The notes beneath the pieces are model-generated. The model was not told the DNA's origin, did no database searches, and saw nothing but the letters and a program-made list of their open reading frames with translations. Below, piece after piece: positions 11,856-21,081 of a stretch of 64,000 nt of DNA (position 1 is the stretch's first letter; every line of letters begins with the position of its first letter). The translations under genes were made by a program, and so were the position numbers. The stretch is from Lolium rigidum. Taxonomy: Eukaryota; Streptophyta; Magnoliopsida; Poales; Poaceae. Location: positions 40,263,047 through 40,327,046 of the forward strand of contig NC_061510.1 in NCBI RefSeq assembly GCF_022539505.1. Direction: 5' to 3'.

Positions 11856-11860
11856 GCATC

Positions 11861-12349
11861 ATGAACAAACTCAACAATATAAGTATCACATAAAGCATTC
11901 TTATTCACATGCATAAAAGTATCATTACTCTCCACGTAAGCATAATCAATTTTATTAGTTGTAGTGGGAGCAAATTCAACAAAGTAGCTATCATTATTAT
12001 TCTCATCAAGTGTAGGAGGCATAGTATAATCATAATAAAATTTACTCTCCATAGTAGGCGGCACCAAAAGACCACTATCATTATAATCATCATAAATAGG
12101 AGGCATATCATAATCAACATAAACTTTCTCCTCAATACCCGGAGGGCTAAAGAGATCATTTTCATCAAAACCGACCTCCCCAAGCTTAGAATTTTCTATA
12201 TCATTAGCAACAATGGTGTTCAAAGAGTTCATACTAATATCATTGCTACTAGCATGCAAATAAGGTTCCATAGGTTTTTTAATTTTCGCATTAAACCATT
12301 CATGGCTTGACTTAGGAAATAGTTTAAAAAGCTCACAGATGTTTTCCAT
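11861..12349 (-). pseudogene. Element A ORF, N-terminal part
   Basis: Starts at the ATG at 12349 with MENICELFKLFPKSSHEWF and the family block KIKKPMEPYLHASSN, then an acidic, tyrosine-rich region (YDDYNDS) and VEFAPTTTNKIDYAYVESND. It is cut after the codons for VEFVHDA by element B and resumes at 5143. The N-terminus equals that of the larger Gag ORF in element C, but the Gag core and zinc knuckle present in C are missing. It is therefore an internally shortened form of the C protein. Cellular role unknown. Confidence 0.75.
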
Positions 12350-12424
12350 TATGCCTTACTAGTGTTTAACAAGAAACAAAAAGATGCAATTGCAGGATCT
12401 AAAGGAAATAGCTTCGAGCACACA

Positions 12425-12611
12425 CACAACGGCAACAGAAAAGTACTTAGTTACCTGGGACCGAAGTATGAGTGTCTTTTACCTTTCCTCCCCGGCAACG
12501 GCGCCAGAAAAGTGCTTGCTGTCCACAACTGGCGCGTGGTTGACGTGGGAGGTTTGATGGCGGTTGACGGGCTTGATGGAGTGTCTTGATTCGTCCCCGG
12601 CAACGGCGCCA
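12425..12611 (-). other. Primer binding site of element A with extra tandem copies
   Basis: The functional site is 12594-12611, an 18-base perfect match on the plus strand to the 3' end of tRNA-Asp, 10 bases from the LTR. A second perfect 18-base copy is at 12489-12506. Its neighbour AGAAAAGTGCTTG is duplicated too and is followed by CTGTC, echoing the LTR start. A third, decayed copy (CAACGGCAACAGAAAAGT) lies at about 12428-12445. Confidence 0.8.
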
Positions 12612-12621
12612 GAAAAGTGCT

Positions 12622-14121
12622 TGATGTCTACGTGTGCTTCTATTCTTGTAGACAGTGTTGGGCCTCCAAGAGCAGAGGTTTGTAGAACAGCAGCAAGTTT
12701 CCCTTAAGTGGATCACCCAAGGTTTATCGAACTCAGGGATGAAGAGGTCAAAGATATCCCTCTCAAGCAACCCTCGCAATCACGATACAAGAAGTCTCTT
12801 GTGTCCCCAACACACCTAATACACTTGTCAGATGTATAGGTGCACTAGTTCGGCGAAGAGATAGTGAAATACAAGTAATATGGATGAATATGAGTGGTAA
12901 TAGCAATCTGAATAAAATATGGCAGCGAGTAAATGTGCAACAGAACAGTAAATAAACGGAGATTCTATGTTCGGAAACAAGGCCTAGGGATCATACTTTC
13001 ACTAGTGGACATTCTCAACATTGATCACATAATAAATAAGTTCTCTTCCTTTGTGCTACATATACTCTTGTTTGATAATGAACACCATTCGTTGTGTAGG
13101 GCTACAAGAGCACCTCAATGCCGTGAGTTAACAAGCTCCACAACATTTGGCATTCATGTTTAAGTAACCTTTAGAGCATAATAGATCTTTGCAATTTAAA
13201 CCGAGTACTAACATAGCATACACACCGTCACCTTTACACTATGAAGGGGGAATAGATCACATCAATACTATCATAGTAATAATTAACTCCATAACCTACA
13301 AGAGATTATGATCATAACCTACGCCAAGAACTACACGATGCACACACTGTCACCATTAGACCGTGAAGGAGGAATAGACTACTTTAATAACATCACAAGA
13401 GTAGCACATAGACTAATAGTGATACAAAGCTCATATGAATCTCAATCATGTAAGGCAGCTCATGAGATCATTGTATTGAAGTACATAGGAGAGAGATTAA
13501 CCACATAGCTACCGGCATACAGCCCTTGGCCTCGATGGAGAACTACTCCCTCCTCATGGGAGACAAGCAGCGTTGATGAAGATGGCGGTGGTGTCGATGG
13601 AGGAGCCTTCCGGGGCACTTTCCCGTCCGGCGGCGTGCCGGAACAGAGACTCCCGTCCCCCGCATCTTGGCTTCGCGATGGCGGCGGCTCTGGAAGGTTT
13701 CTCGTACCGTGGCTTTTTCGTATCGAAGATTTAGGTCAGGGAGCTTTAAATAGGCGAAGAGGCGGAGTCGGAAGGGTTACGGGGGCGCCACACAATAGGG
13801 GGGCGCGCCTGGCTCCTTGGTTGCGCCGCCCACACGTGTGGGCCCCCCAGGGCTCCCCTCTGGTGCCTCTCCGGTGTTCTGGAAGCTTCGTGCAATTATA
13901 AGATGCTGGGCATTGATTTCGTCCAATTCCGAGAATATTTCCTTACTAGGATTTCTGAAACCAAAAACAACAGAAAACAGGAACTGGCACTTCGGCATCT
14001 CGTCAATAGATTAGTTCCGGAAAACGCATCAAAACGATATAAAGTGTGAACAAAACATGTAGGTATTGTCATAAAACTAGCATGGAACATAAGAAATTAT
14101 AGATACGTTTGAGACATATCA
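12622..14121 (-). repeat. Element A, 5' LTR
   Basis: Starts TGATGTCTACGTGTGC and ends GAGACATATCA, followed by the TSD ATTAT. It is almost identical to 954-2450. Confidence 0.92.
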
Positions 14122-14126
14122 ATTAT
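14122..14126. repeat. Target-site duplication ATTAT, right copy (element A)
   Basis: Matches 949-953; the Copia coding sequence resumes immediately after it. Confidence 0.92.
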
Positions 14127-16085
14127 TCATAGTTGAAAGTTTTCGGTTGCACTGCTTATGCTCATGTTGATAATGGAAAGCTAGAGCCTAGGGTTGTTAA
14201 GTGTGTGTTTCTTGATTATGGTTAGGAGTTAAGGCATATAAGTTATGGAATCCAGAAACTAAGAAAGTTTTGCATAGCAGGAATGTTGTCTTTAATGAGG
14301 TTGTCATGTTTTATAAGGGTTCATCTACATATGTTTCTGATGCTATTCATTTTTCTGATGTTTCTGATGATGAGCAACAGAGAATTAGTGTGCAGGTGGA
14401 GCACGTGGGGGAGAAAGAAATTGATGTTGCTGTGAATGAGAACACTATTGCTCAGCACTCACCGCCTGTTTTGCAGTAAATAAATAATTCCATTGCTACT
14501 AATAGACCGAGGCGTAACATTGGTCCACGTCCTCATTTAATTGAAGAGTGTAATCTTGTTCATTATGCTTTGAGTTGTGCTGAACAGGTGGAGCATGATA
14601 CTAAACCTGCTACATATGCTGAGGTCGTTGCATCCGTTGGCCGCGTGAAGTGGATTTCTGCTATGCAAGAGGAGATGCAATCGCTTGACAAGAATGACAC
14701 ATGGCATGTTGTGCGCTTGCCTAAACAAAAGAAGGTTGTCCGCTGTAAGTGGATATTTAAAATAAAGGAAGGTTTGTCTCCTAATGATCCTCCGAGGTTT
14801 AAGGCAAGGTTAGTAGCAAAAGGTTTCAGCCAAATTCCAGGTATTGATTATAATGGTGTATTATCTCTGGTTGTGAAGCACAGTTCCATTCGTGCATTCT
14901 TTGGTATTATGGCTATGCATGATCTTGAGCTTGAGCAGGTAGATATGAAGACTGCTTTTCTGCATGGAGAACTTGAGGAGGAGATATACCTGGACCAGTC
15001 TGAATGTAATTTTGTTGTGCCTGGTAAGGAGGATCTAGTTTGCAAATTAAAGAGGTCCCTTTATGGTCTGAAACAATCCCCAAGAGAGTGGTATAAAAGG
15101 TTTGATTCATTTATGATTGCACATAAGTTTAAAATATCTCAGTACGATAGTTGTGTTTATATCAAGTTTGTTAATGGATCACCAATATACTTGTTGGTAT
15201 ATGTTGATGATATGTTGATTGCTGCCAAGAGCAAGAAAGAGATCACTAATTTAAAGTCACAATTAAGTAGTGAGTTTGAGATGAAGGATCTTGGTGCTGC
15301 TAAGAAAATACTAGGTATAGAAATTACAAGAGACAGAAAATCTAGTTTGTTATTTCTTAGTCAGCAAAATTACATTTAGAAAGTTCTTCATCGTTTTAAT
15401 ATGCATGATGTAAAGTCTGTTAGTACACCTACTGGTCCTCACTTTAAATTGTCAGCATAGCAATGTCCTAGTACTGATGGAGATATTGAGTACATGTCAC
15501 GAGTTCCATATTCTAGTGTTGTTTGTTCCTTGATGTATGCCATGGTCTGTTCTCGCCCTGATTTTTCATATGTTATGAGTTTGGTTAGTCGATACATGGC
15601 TAATCTTGGTAAAGAACATTGGAAAGTTGTTCAATGGATTTTCAGGTACCATCGTGGCACATCCAAAGCTTGCTTGACGTTTGGCAAGACCGATGAGGAA
15701 CTCGTAGGCTATGTGGCTTCAGATTATGTTACCGATTTGGATAAGAGAGGATCCCTCACAGGTTATGTGTTCATTGTTGGTGGATGTGCTGTGACTTGGA
15801 AGGCAACGTTACAACCTGTTGTTGCCCAATCTACGACCGAAGCAGAATATATGGCAATTGATGAAGCTTGCAAAGAGTCTGTTTGGTTGAAACGTTTGTA
15901 TGCTGAGCTTTGCCAAGATGATTCTTGCATTAACTTCTTTTCTGACGGTCAAAGTGCAAAATACCTTACTAAAGATCAAATGTTCCATGAGATGACAATG
16001 CACATTGATATCAAGTATCATTATGTCCGCAACATTGTTGCTCAAGGTAAGTTGAAGGTATGCAAGATAAATACTCATTGACAAT
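14127..16085 (+). pseudogene. Tork/Tnt1-like Copia pol, 3' part (RT and RNase H), broken
   Basis: Continuation of the polyprotein begun at 1-948. It opens with the post-integrase LKVFGCTAYAHV motif. The reverse transcriptase lies in the 14570-15379 reading frame: WISAMQEEMQSL, RCKWIFKIK, then VDMKTAFLHGELEEEIYLDQ, KLKRSLYGLKQSPREWYKRF and the active-site YVDD at 15200-15211. RNase H follows in 15494-16081, with CSRPDFSYVMSLVSRYM, STTEAEYMAIDEACKESVWL and DIKYHYVRNIV. Stops after LPPVLQ (14477), NYI (15377) and KLSA (15458), plus a frameshift near 14222, inactivate it. The pattern YMSRVPYSS...CSLMYAMVCSRPD is close to tobacco Tnt1, hence the Tork-lineage call. Confidence 0.9.
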
Positions 16086-16237
16086 CCTGCTGATATGATG
16101 ACAAAGCCAGCTCTTGTTTCCAAGTTGAGCTGGTTGGTATAACTATTTAGCCCAAGTGGCTGTTGGCGCCATCAAGTGTTTTTCTTTGTTGTTCAGGAGA
16201 TTGTTGAACTTGATGCTACAAGATGGAATTTGTCTCA

Positions 16238-16246
16238 AGGTGGAGT
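16238..16246 (+). other. Polypurine tract of the Tork-like Copia element
   Basis: AAGGTGGAG lies just upstream of the LTR start TGTTACG. It is in the expected place for the primer of plus-strand synthesis. Confidence 0.65.
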
Positions 16247-16247
16247 T

Positions 16248-16557
16248 TGTTACGTTGTGATCCAAATGCATATACTAAAGGGAGGCTAGCTTCTGACGAG
16301 TGGAGCGAGGCCCAAGCCGCCTCCCCGCGGTACGGATCGTTGCCACCGCCTATATATACATCTTGTAAGCCGCCGACCAGGGTTTATCAGATTATAAGAT
16401 AACCCACGACGTTTGTAAATACTTCCTGATATAGTGAAGTTTTGCTGGCTGGCGCCCGTGGTTTTTTTCCCTTCTGTGTTGGAAGGGGTTTTCCACGTTA
16501 AATCTCGTGTCTCTGCTGCGTTTTCTTTTATCGTTCTTCGTTATTTGCTTGTCGCGT
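16248..16557 (+). repeat. Tork-like Copia 3' LTR, truncated by assembly gap
   Basis: Starts TGTTACGTTGTG and runs into the N gap, so only 310 bp are visible. A strong TATA box, TATATATACA, lies at 16351-16360. The target duplication and LTR end fall in the gap. Confidence 0.8.
16351..16360 (+). promoter_or_regulatory. TATA box in the Copia LTR
   Basis: TATATATACA about 100 bp into the LTR marks the probable U3/R boundary 25-35 bases downstream. Confidence 0.6.
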
Positions 16558-16657
16558 NNNNNNNNNNNNNNNNNNNNNNNNNNNNNNNNNNNNNNNNNNN
16601 NNNNNNNNNNNNNNNNNNNNNNNNNNNNNNNNNNNNNNNNNNNNNNNNNNNNNNNNN
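16558..16657. other. Assembly gap (100 N)
   Basis: Exactly 100 N, a conventional placeholder for a gap of unknown size. The left flank is a Copia LTR and the right flank is the outer edge of a BARE LTR, so unassembled retrotransposon is the likely content. Confidence 0.99.
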
Positions 16658-16690
16658 CTTTATTATTGCCTCTAGGGCATATCTCCTTCA
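16658..16690 (-). mobile_element. Outer edge of a BARE/Angela-like LTR (minus strand)
   Basis: The reverse complement begins TGAAGGAGATATGCCC and continues AGAGGCAATAATAAAG, the well-known start of BARE/Angela/WIS LTRs. Only 33 bp are visible beside the gap. It interrupts a second Tork-like RT right after the codons matching the YVDD region. Confidence 0.75.
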
Positions 16691-16969
16691 CTATGTTGAA
16701 TGCTACCAAGAGAAAGAGAAATATCACTACTTTAAAGTCACTATTAAGTAGTGAATTTGAGATGAAGGATCTTGGTTCTTCTAAGAAAATACTAGGTATG
16801 GAAATTACAAGAGACAGAAAATCTACTGTGTTATTTCTTAATCAACAAAATTACATTCAGAAAGTTCTTCATCGTTTTAATATGCATGATGCAAAGTCTA
16901 TTAGTACACCAATTGCTCCAAACTTCAAATTGTCGGCATTGCAATGTCCTAGTACTGATGGAGATATGA
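16691..16969 (+). pseudogene. Second Tork-like Copia RT fragment
   Basis: Matches the RT/RNase H junction at about 15213-15490 at roughly nine bases in ten. It encodes LLSSEFEMKDLGSSKKILGM, ITRDRKSTVLFLNQQNYIQK and HRFNMHDAKSISTPIAPNFK. Unlike the first copy it keeps Q in place of the stop after QQNYI. It ends abruptly after STDGDM, where unrelated sequence begins. Confidence 0.85.
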
Positions 16970-17325
16970 AACCTAGATTCTCTCTAAATCCCAAAAATTG
17001 TATAAAGCAAAGCAAAAAGGGATTAGAGGGGTGAGAAGGCCAAAGCATACCCGAACCAGACTCCATCATTGCCCTAACTCGGCCGAGCATGGAACTATGA
17101 ACTCAAGGTGGGTCAAAATCCTCAAGAACGTGCAAAGACCAAGATCTCCACGATCAAGCTTCAATGGAGGATTTTGTTTGGATGAGGTGGTAGATCGGGA
17201 GGAGGTGTATATCCTAGCCAAAAAGGAGGCCTTTAGTGGCTAGGCATCCGAGGGAGTGAAGGGGGTTGAGCTTGAGGAGGACGAGCAATGGAGGTGGGAG
17301 GCGGGTGTGGAGGAAGAAGTATTGA
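16970..17325. other. Unassigned sequence between Copia fragment and transposon ORF
   Basis: About 350 bp without a recognisable gene. Short ORFs on both strands have no motif I know. It may be the body of the same DNA transposon as 17326-18061, cut on the left by the Copia fragment. Confidence 0.4.
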
Positions 17326-17823
17326 ACCCTCCCTGATGAGGGCGAGTACAACGACGGCGATGTGGACGAGGACGACGACGCCGCCGAGGCTGAGTGCGAG
17401 ACCTCATCAGACGGCCATGTCCAAGGCGGACATGTTGACCACGACGACGGCGGACCGGCGTGGGATCTGGAGACCCAGCCACCAGACATCAGTGAGGAGG
17501 AGGCCATTGCCATCGCAATGGCCAATAGTGAGCTCGACCAGCTCGCTATGCGGGATGGCCTCGACGTCCAGCTTCATGAATCCTGGCTGGCGCAGGGGAC
17601 GCCGGCGACTCCTCCGGCCACACCGACTCATTCCAATGGCCGCGCGCCGGCTCCTTCTCCTTCAACGTCTTGGGATCCGTGACCACCTTCACCATATCCT
17701 CCTGCGCCACCGACGGCCTAGCCGCAGTTGTTGCATGCTCCCATTCCTCCTCCACCGCCGGCGTATCAGCTTCCATGGCGGACGCCGGAGTTCATCGACC
17801 TCGTCAGCGACGACGAGCAGTAG
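17326..17823 (+). pseudogene. Acidic/proline-rich ORF remnant, probable PIF/Harbinger-associated
   Basis: One frame reads through two stops (TGA at 17680, TAG near 17716). It holds an acidic start (DVDEDDDAAEAE), an alanine-rich centre (EEAIAIAMANSELDQLA), a proline-rich stretch and the ending PEFIDLVSDDEQ. I recall similar proteins with the same FIDL.SDD ending in grass transposon annotations, but could not check this. A possible transposon end lies downstream at 18052-18064. High GC, unlike the neighbours. The family call is tentative. Confidence 0.4.
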
Positions 17824-18051
17824 CCCATAGCTAGGTTTTAGCAAGTTTTGCTGGCCATTTTTAAGTTCTAACCTTTTTATGTATTTTTATTAATGTAAAT
17901 TATGTGTTTATCAATGGAGAAAAGAAAGTATGCGTCGGCCCGCTAAGGACACCCCTAGACGCAAACGGACGCGCGGTCGATTTCAATCATTTGACCCGAT
18001 GCTAGCAGATATTTCACGTCCATTTTGGCGTCCGAAATGCGTCGCTCTGCT

Positions 18052-18064
18052 GGAGATGCCCTAA
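18052..18064. other. Possible DNA-transposon end (GGAGATGCCC + TAA)
   Basis: The reverse complement reads TTAGGGCATCTCC. A TIR beginning GGGCATCTCC with a TAA/TTA duplication fits PIF/Harbinger elements. The sequence just inside is rich in GACGC-type motifs common in such elements. The other end is not seen. Confidence 0.4.
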
Positions 18065-18414
18065 AGATGCTAGGTTGAGACCAGAGACATCTGCATAGAG
18101 GTGATGTATAGTTTCTTATTTAATAAAGTCTGGCAAAATCCTTGCAAGGAAGTATAGTACTACAAACATGGCTAGCTCTCATCCATTCGTTGTTTTACCG
18201 GCCAAAATTAAAGAGAGCGTCCTTATCTCAGAAGTCTTCACCGCCATCTCCCAAAAATCCATCTTAGATAATTCTAATTTTATTACTCCGTATATAATTT
18301 TCTTAAGCAGTATATGCAACTAAAACAACATTATGTATTTTTTTTTGTCAAAATAACCAGTTTTCCTTTCAGCTTTGTATGGTCCGGAGTGAATATATGT
18401 GCTTTTGTGAAAGG
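18065..18414. other. AT-rich low-copy sequence, no gene seen
   Basis: No ORF, splice pattern or repeat that I can support. Confidence 0.4.
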
Positions 18415-18609
18415 TAAAATTGTCTGGTACGTAACGCACATTTACAGAAGAACGAAGTCGTCGGTAGAATGTAAAAGTAACATCAGAACTTTTGCAAATT
18501 TATCTATAATTACATTTGGTTTGATCTTAAGGAAACAAAAGAGATTCTATAAACTTTACACCAGCGTCTTCTTCCATGTTATGCGGAAAAGGCAGCAGGA
18601 AGGTAGTTA
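18415..18609 (+). repeat. Direct repeat R1 (195 bp)
   Basis: From AATTGTCTGGTACGTAACGC to GGCAGCAGGAAGGTAG this matches 50624-50818 with only scattered substitutions, in the same orientation. Outside these limits the flanks differ. No ORF is conserved. It is not an LTR, because it lacks TG...CA ends and no element lies cleanly between the copies. Confidence 0.85.
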
Positions 18610-18886
18610 ATGGAATAGTTCCTCCTTAAACCAGGCAAGGGACATAACAGAAAGTACCGATACTTTTCGGACACGACTAGGGAGCCTCCGGGTGCTCGGT
18701 TGTCCAATCTAGCCCTCAGCCTAAATATAGAAAGTGGAGGTACGGATATCACCGGCACATTTAATTAGATGAGTCTTTCTTTAAATAAAAAAAATCATAA
18801 CTCCTAAGCCGTATGTTGGAATTGCAATCTATTTTCACCAACTAGATCCCATTTGCATATATTTAGATGAACTTTTTTTTGAAAAG
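18610..18886. other. Unassigned AT-rich sequence
   Basis: Nothing recognisable. It contains a poly-A run near 18787 and a poly-T run near 18874. Confidence 0.35.
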
Positions 18887-19255
18887 CAACTTAGTGTTAC
18901 GGCAAAAACAACTTAGTACAAAGAGTTGCTTCATTACAATTTTTTATATTTTGTAGCAACCTTAGCTTTCTAGATACTCACGTAGCAACAACAATCAACA
19001 ACTTCATAATACTAGACCTGAGACTTTGCACTACTTGTTGCCTACCATATTTAATAATATCGTCAGTACCTTGCATTCTGAGGTAGACAACTTAGCACCA
19101 ACAAAGATACAACTTTATAACAAAAAATGTGCAAATTAGGCGCAACGGTATGCAACTTCTCTACAATCTTGTGAAACTTCACAATAGTGATACTAGTTAG
19201 CCCACTTAGTACTAATGGTAGACAACTTAAACACAGTGATAGGCAAGTTCATTTT
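18887..19255. repeat. CAACTTAG-rich stretch, left
   Basis: CAACTTAG or a one-base variant recurs at irregular spacing (for example near 18887, 18908, 19087, 19203 and 19221). The part around CACTTAGTACTAATGGTAG (from 19202) is closely similar to 48365-48395 on the far side of the BARE-D-E block. Such motif arrays can be subterminal repeats of DNA transposons; identity unproven. Confidence 0.55.
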
Positions 19256-21068
19256 TGTTGGAGATATGCCCAAGAGGCAATAATAAAATGGTTATTATAA
19301 TATATCTTTGTGTTTATGATAAATATTTGCATACCATGCTATAATTGTATTAACCGAAACATTGATACATGTGTGTTATGTAAACAACAAGGAGTCCCTA
19401 GTAAGCCTCTTGTATAACTAGCTTGTTGATTAATAGATGATCAAGGTTTCGTGATCATGAACATTGGATGTTATTAATAACAAGGTTATGTCATTAGGTG
19501 AATGATATAATGGACATACACCCAAATAAGCGTAAGATCACGTCATTAAGTTCAGTTTGCTATAAGCTTTCGATACATAGTTACCTAGTCCTTCGACCAT
19601 GAGATCATGTAAATCACTTATACCGGAAGGGTACTTTGATTACATCAAACGCCACTGCGTAAATGGGTGGTTATAAAGGTGGGATTAAGTATTCGGAAAG
19701 TATGAGTTGAGGCATATGGATCTACAGTGGGATATTGTCCATCCCGATGATGGATAGATATACTCTGGGCGCTCTCGGTGGAATGTCGTGTGATTAGCTT
19801 GCAAGCATATGAATGGTTCATAAGATATGACATACCACGGTACGAGTAAAGAGTACTTGTCGAAGACGAGGTTGAACAAGGTATGGAGATACCGATGATC
19901 AAACCTCGGACAAGTAAAATATCGCGTGACAAAGGGAATCGGTATCGTATGTAAATGGTTCAATCGATCACTAAAGTTATCGTTGAATATGTGGGAGCCA
20001 TTATGGATCTCCATATCTCGCTATTGGTTATTGGTCGGAGAGAAGTCTCAACCATGTCTGCATAGTTCACGAACCATAAGGTGACACACTTAAGGTTTGA
20101 TGTCGTTTTAAGTAGACATGGAATATGGAATGGAGTTCGAAGTTTTTTTCTGAGTCTCGGATGGGATCCAGGACATCACGAGGAGTTCCGGAATGGTCCG
20201 GAGAATAAGATTCATATATAGGAAGTCACTTTCCAAGTTTGGAAATGATCCGGTGCATTTATGGAAGGCGCTAGAATGTTCTAGAACCTTCCGGAAGAAA
20301 TCACCATGGAAAGTGGAGTCCCGGAGGGACTCCACCTTGCATGGCCGGCCAACCCTAAGGGGGAGGAGTCCCAGGTGGACTCCCCAATGGTGGTCGGCCA
20401 ACCCCCACAAGGAAGGGGTGGGAGTCCCACCTTGAGTAGGATTCCCCCCTTGGGTAGGTTTTGTCCCTATGGAAGGTTTTGGTTTCGGGTCTTATTCGAA
20501 GACTTGGATACCAACACTTGGGGATTTCCACCTATATAATGAGGAGGAGAGGGAGGGGGCTGCCCACTCTTGGCCGCACCACCTAGGGCCCCCATGGCCG
20601 GCGCCTTACCCCCTCTCTCCCCAAACCCTAGCGCCCCTCCTCCACATACTACTCCCGCAGCGCATAGGCGAAGCCCTGCCGGAGTTCTCCACCACCACCG
20701 CCACCACGCCGCCGTGTTGCCGGGATTACGAGGAGGATCTACTACTTCCGCTGCCCGCTGGAACGGGGAGGAGGACTTCGTCTTCATCAACACCGTACGT
20801 GTGACCGAGTACGGAGGTGCTGCCCGATTGTGGCACCGTCAAGTTCTTCTACGCGCTTTTGCAAGCGGTCAAGATCTTCTACGCGCTCTTGCAAGCGGCA
20901 AGTGATCGACTACATCCACCACGAGATCTAATCTCGTTAGGCTTTGGAAATCTTCGAGGGTTAGTCTCATGATCTTCTCGTTGCTACCGTCTACTAGATT
21001 AGATCTTGGCTTGTGTTTTCGTTCTTGCGGTAGGAATTTTTTTGTTTTCTATGCTACGAATCCCATCA
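19256..21068 (+). repeat. BARE-like 5' LTR
   Basis: From TGTTGGAGATATGCCC to CGAATCCCATCA. GC-rich ORFs at 20193-20905 lie wholly inside the LTR and are repeated in the other LTR, so they are not genes. TATA box CTATATAATG at 20532-20541. Confidence 0.93.
20532..20541 (+). promoter_or_regulatory. TATA box of BARE-like 5' LTR
   Basis: CTATATAATG, repeated at 27042-27051 in the 3' LTR. It precedes the GC-rich R/U5 region, as in known BARE LTRs. Confidence 0.65.
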
Positions 21069-21069
21069 G

Positions 21070-21081
21070 TGGTATCAGAGC
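21070..21081 (+). other. Primer binding site (initiator Met tRNA)
   Basis: TGGTATCAGAGC is complementary to the 3' end of the initiator methionine tRNA and lies one base inside the LTR, as in BARE-1. Confidence 0.88.

Larger units (their letters stand above)
954..14121 (-). mobile_element. Gypsy element A: non-autonomous, tRNA-Asp primed, split by element B
   Basis: This is a complete LTR retrotransposon on the minus strand, flanked by ATTAT. Its two LTRs (954-2450 and 12622-14121) are about 1.5 kb and nearly identical by eye, so insertion is recent. Without element B its own length is about 6.45 kb. The primer site matches the 3' end of plant tRNA-Asp, as is usual for the Athila lineage. 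The interior carries one short ORF ending in hydrophobic segments and no protease, RT, RNase H or integrase, so it must borrow enzymes. It sits in the integrase-RT interval of a Copia element. Athila-lineage kinship is inferred from the primer site and from Gag similarity of its relatives. Confidence 0.9.

Noticed and set aside
11909..12310. Isoleucine-rich plus-strand ORF (also near 58300 and 46370)
   Set aside because: Antisense shadow of the D/N/Y-rich element ORF; recurs only because the sense ORF does.
17288..17830. 180-residue R/S/T-rich plus-strand ORF
   Set aside because: Shadow of the acidic/proline-rich frame at 17326-17823; composition is an artefact of GC-rich codons.
20193..20905. 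Several GC-rich ORFs of about 80-110 residues
   Set aside because: They lie inside the BARE LTR and recur at 26687-27417 in the paired LTR; LTR leader sequence, not genes.
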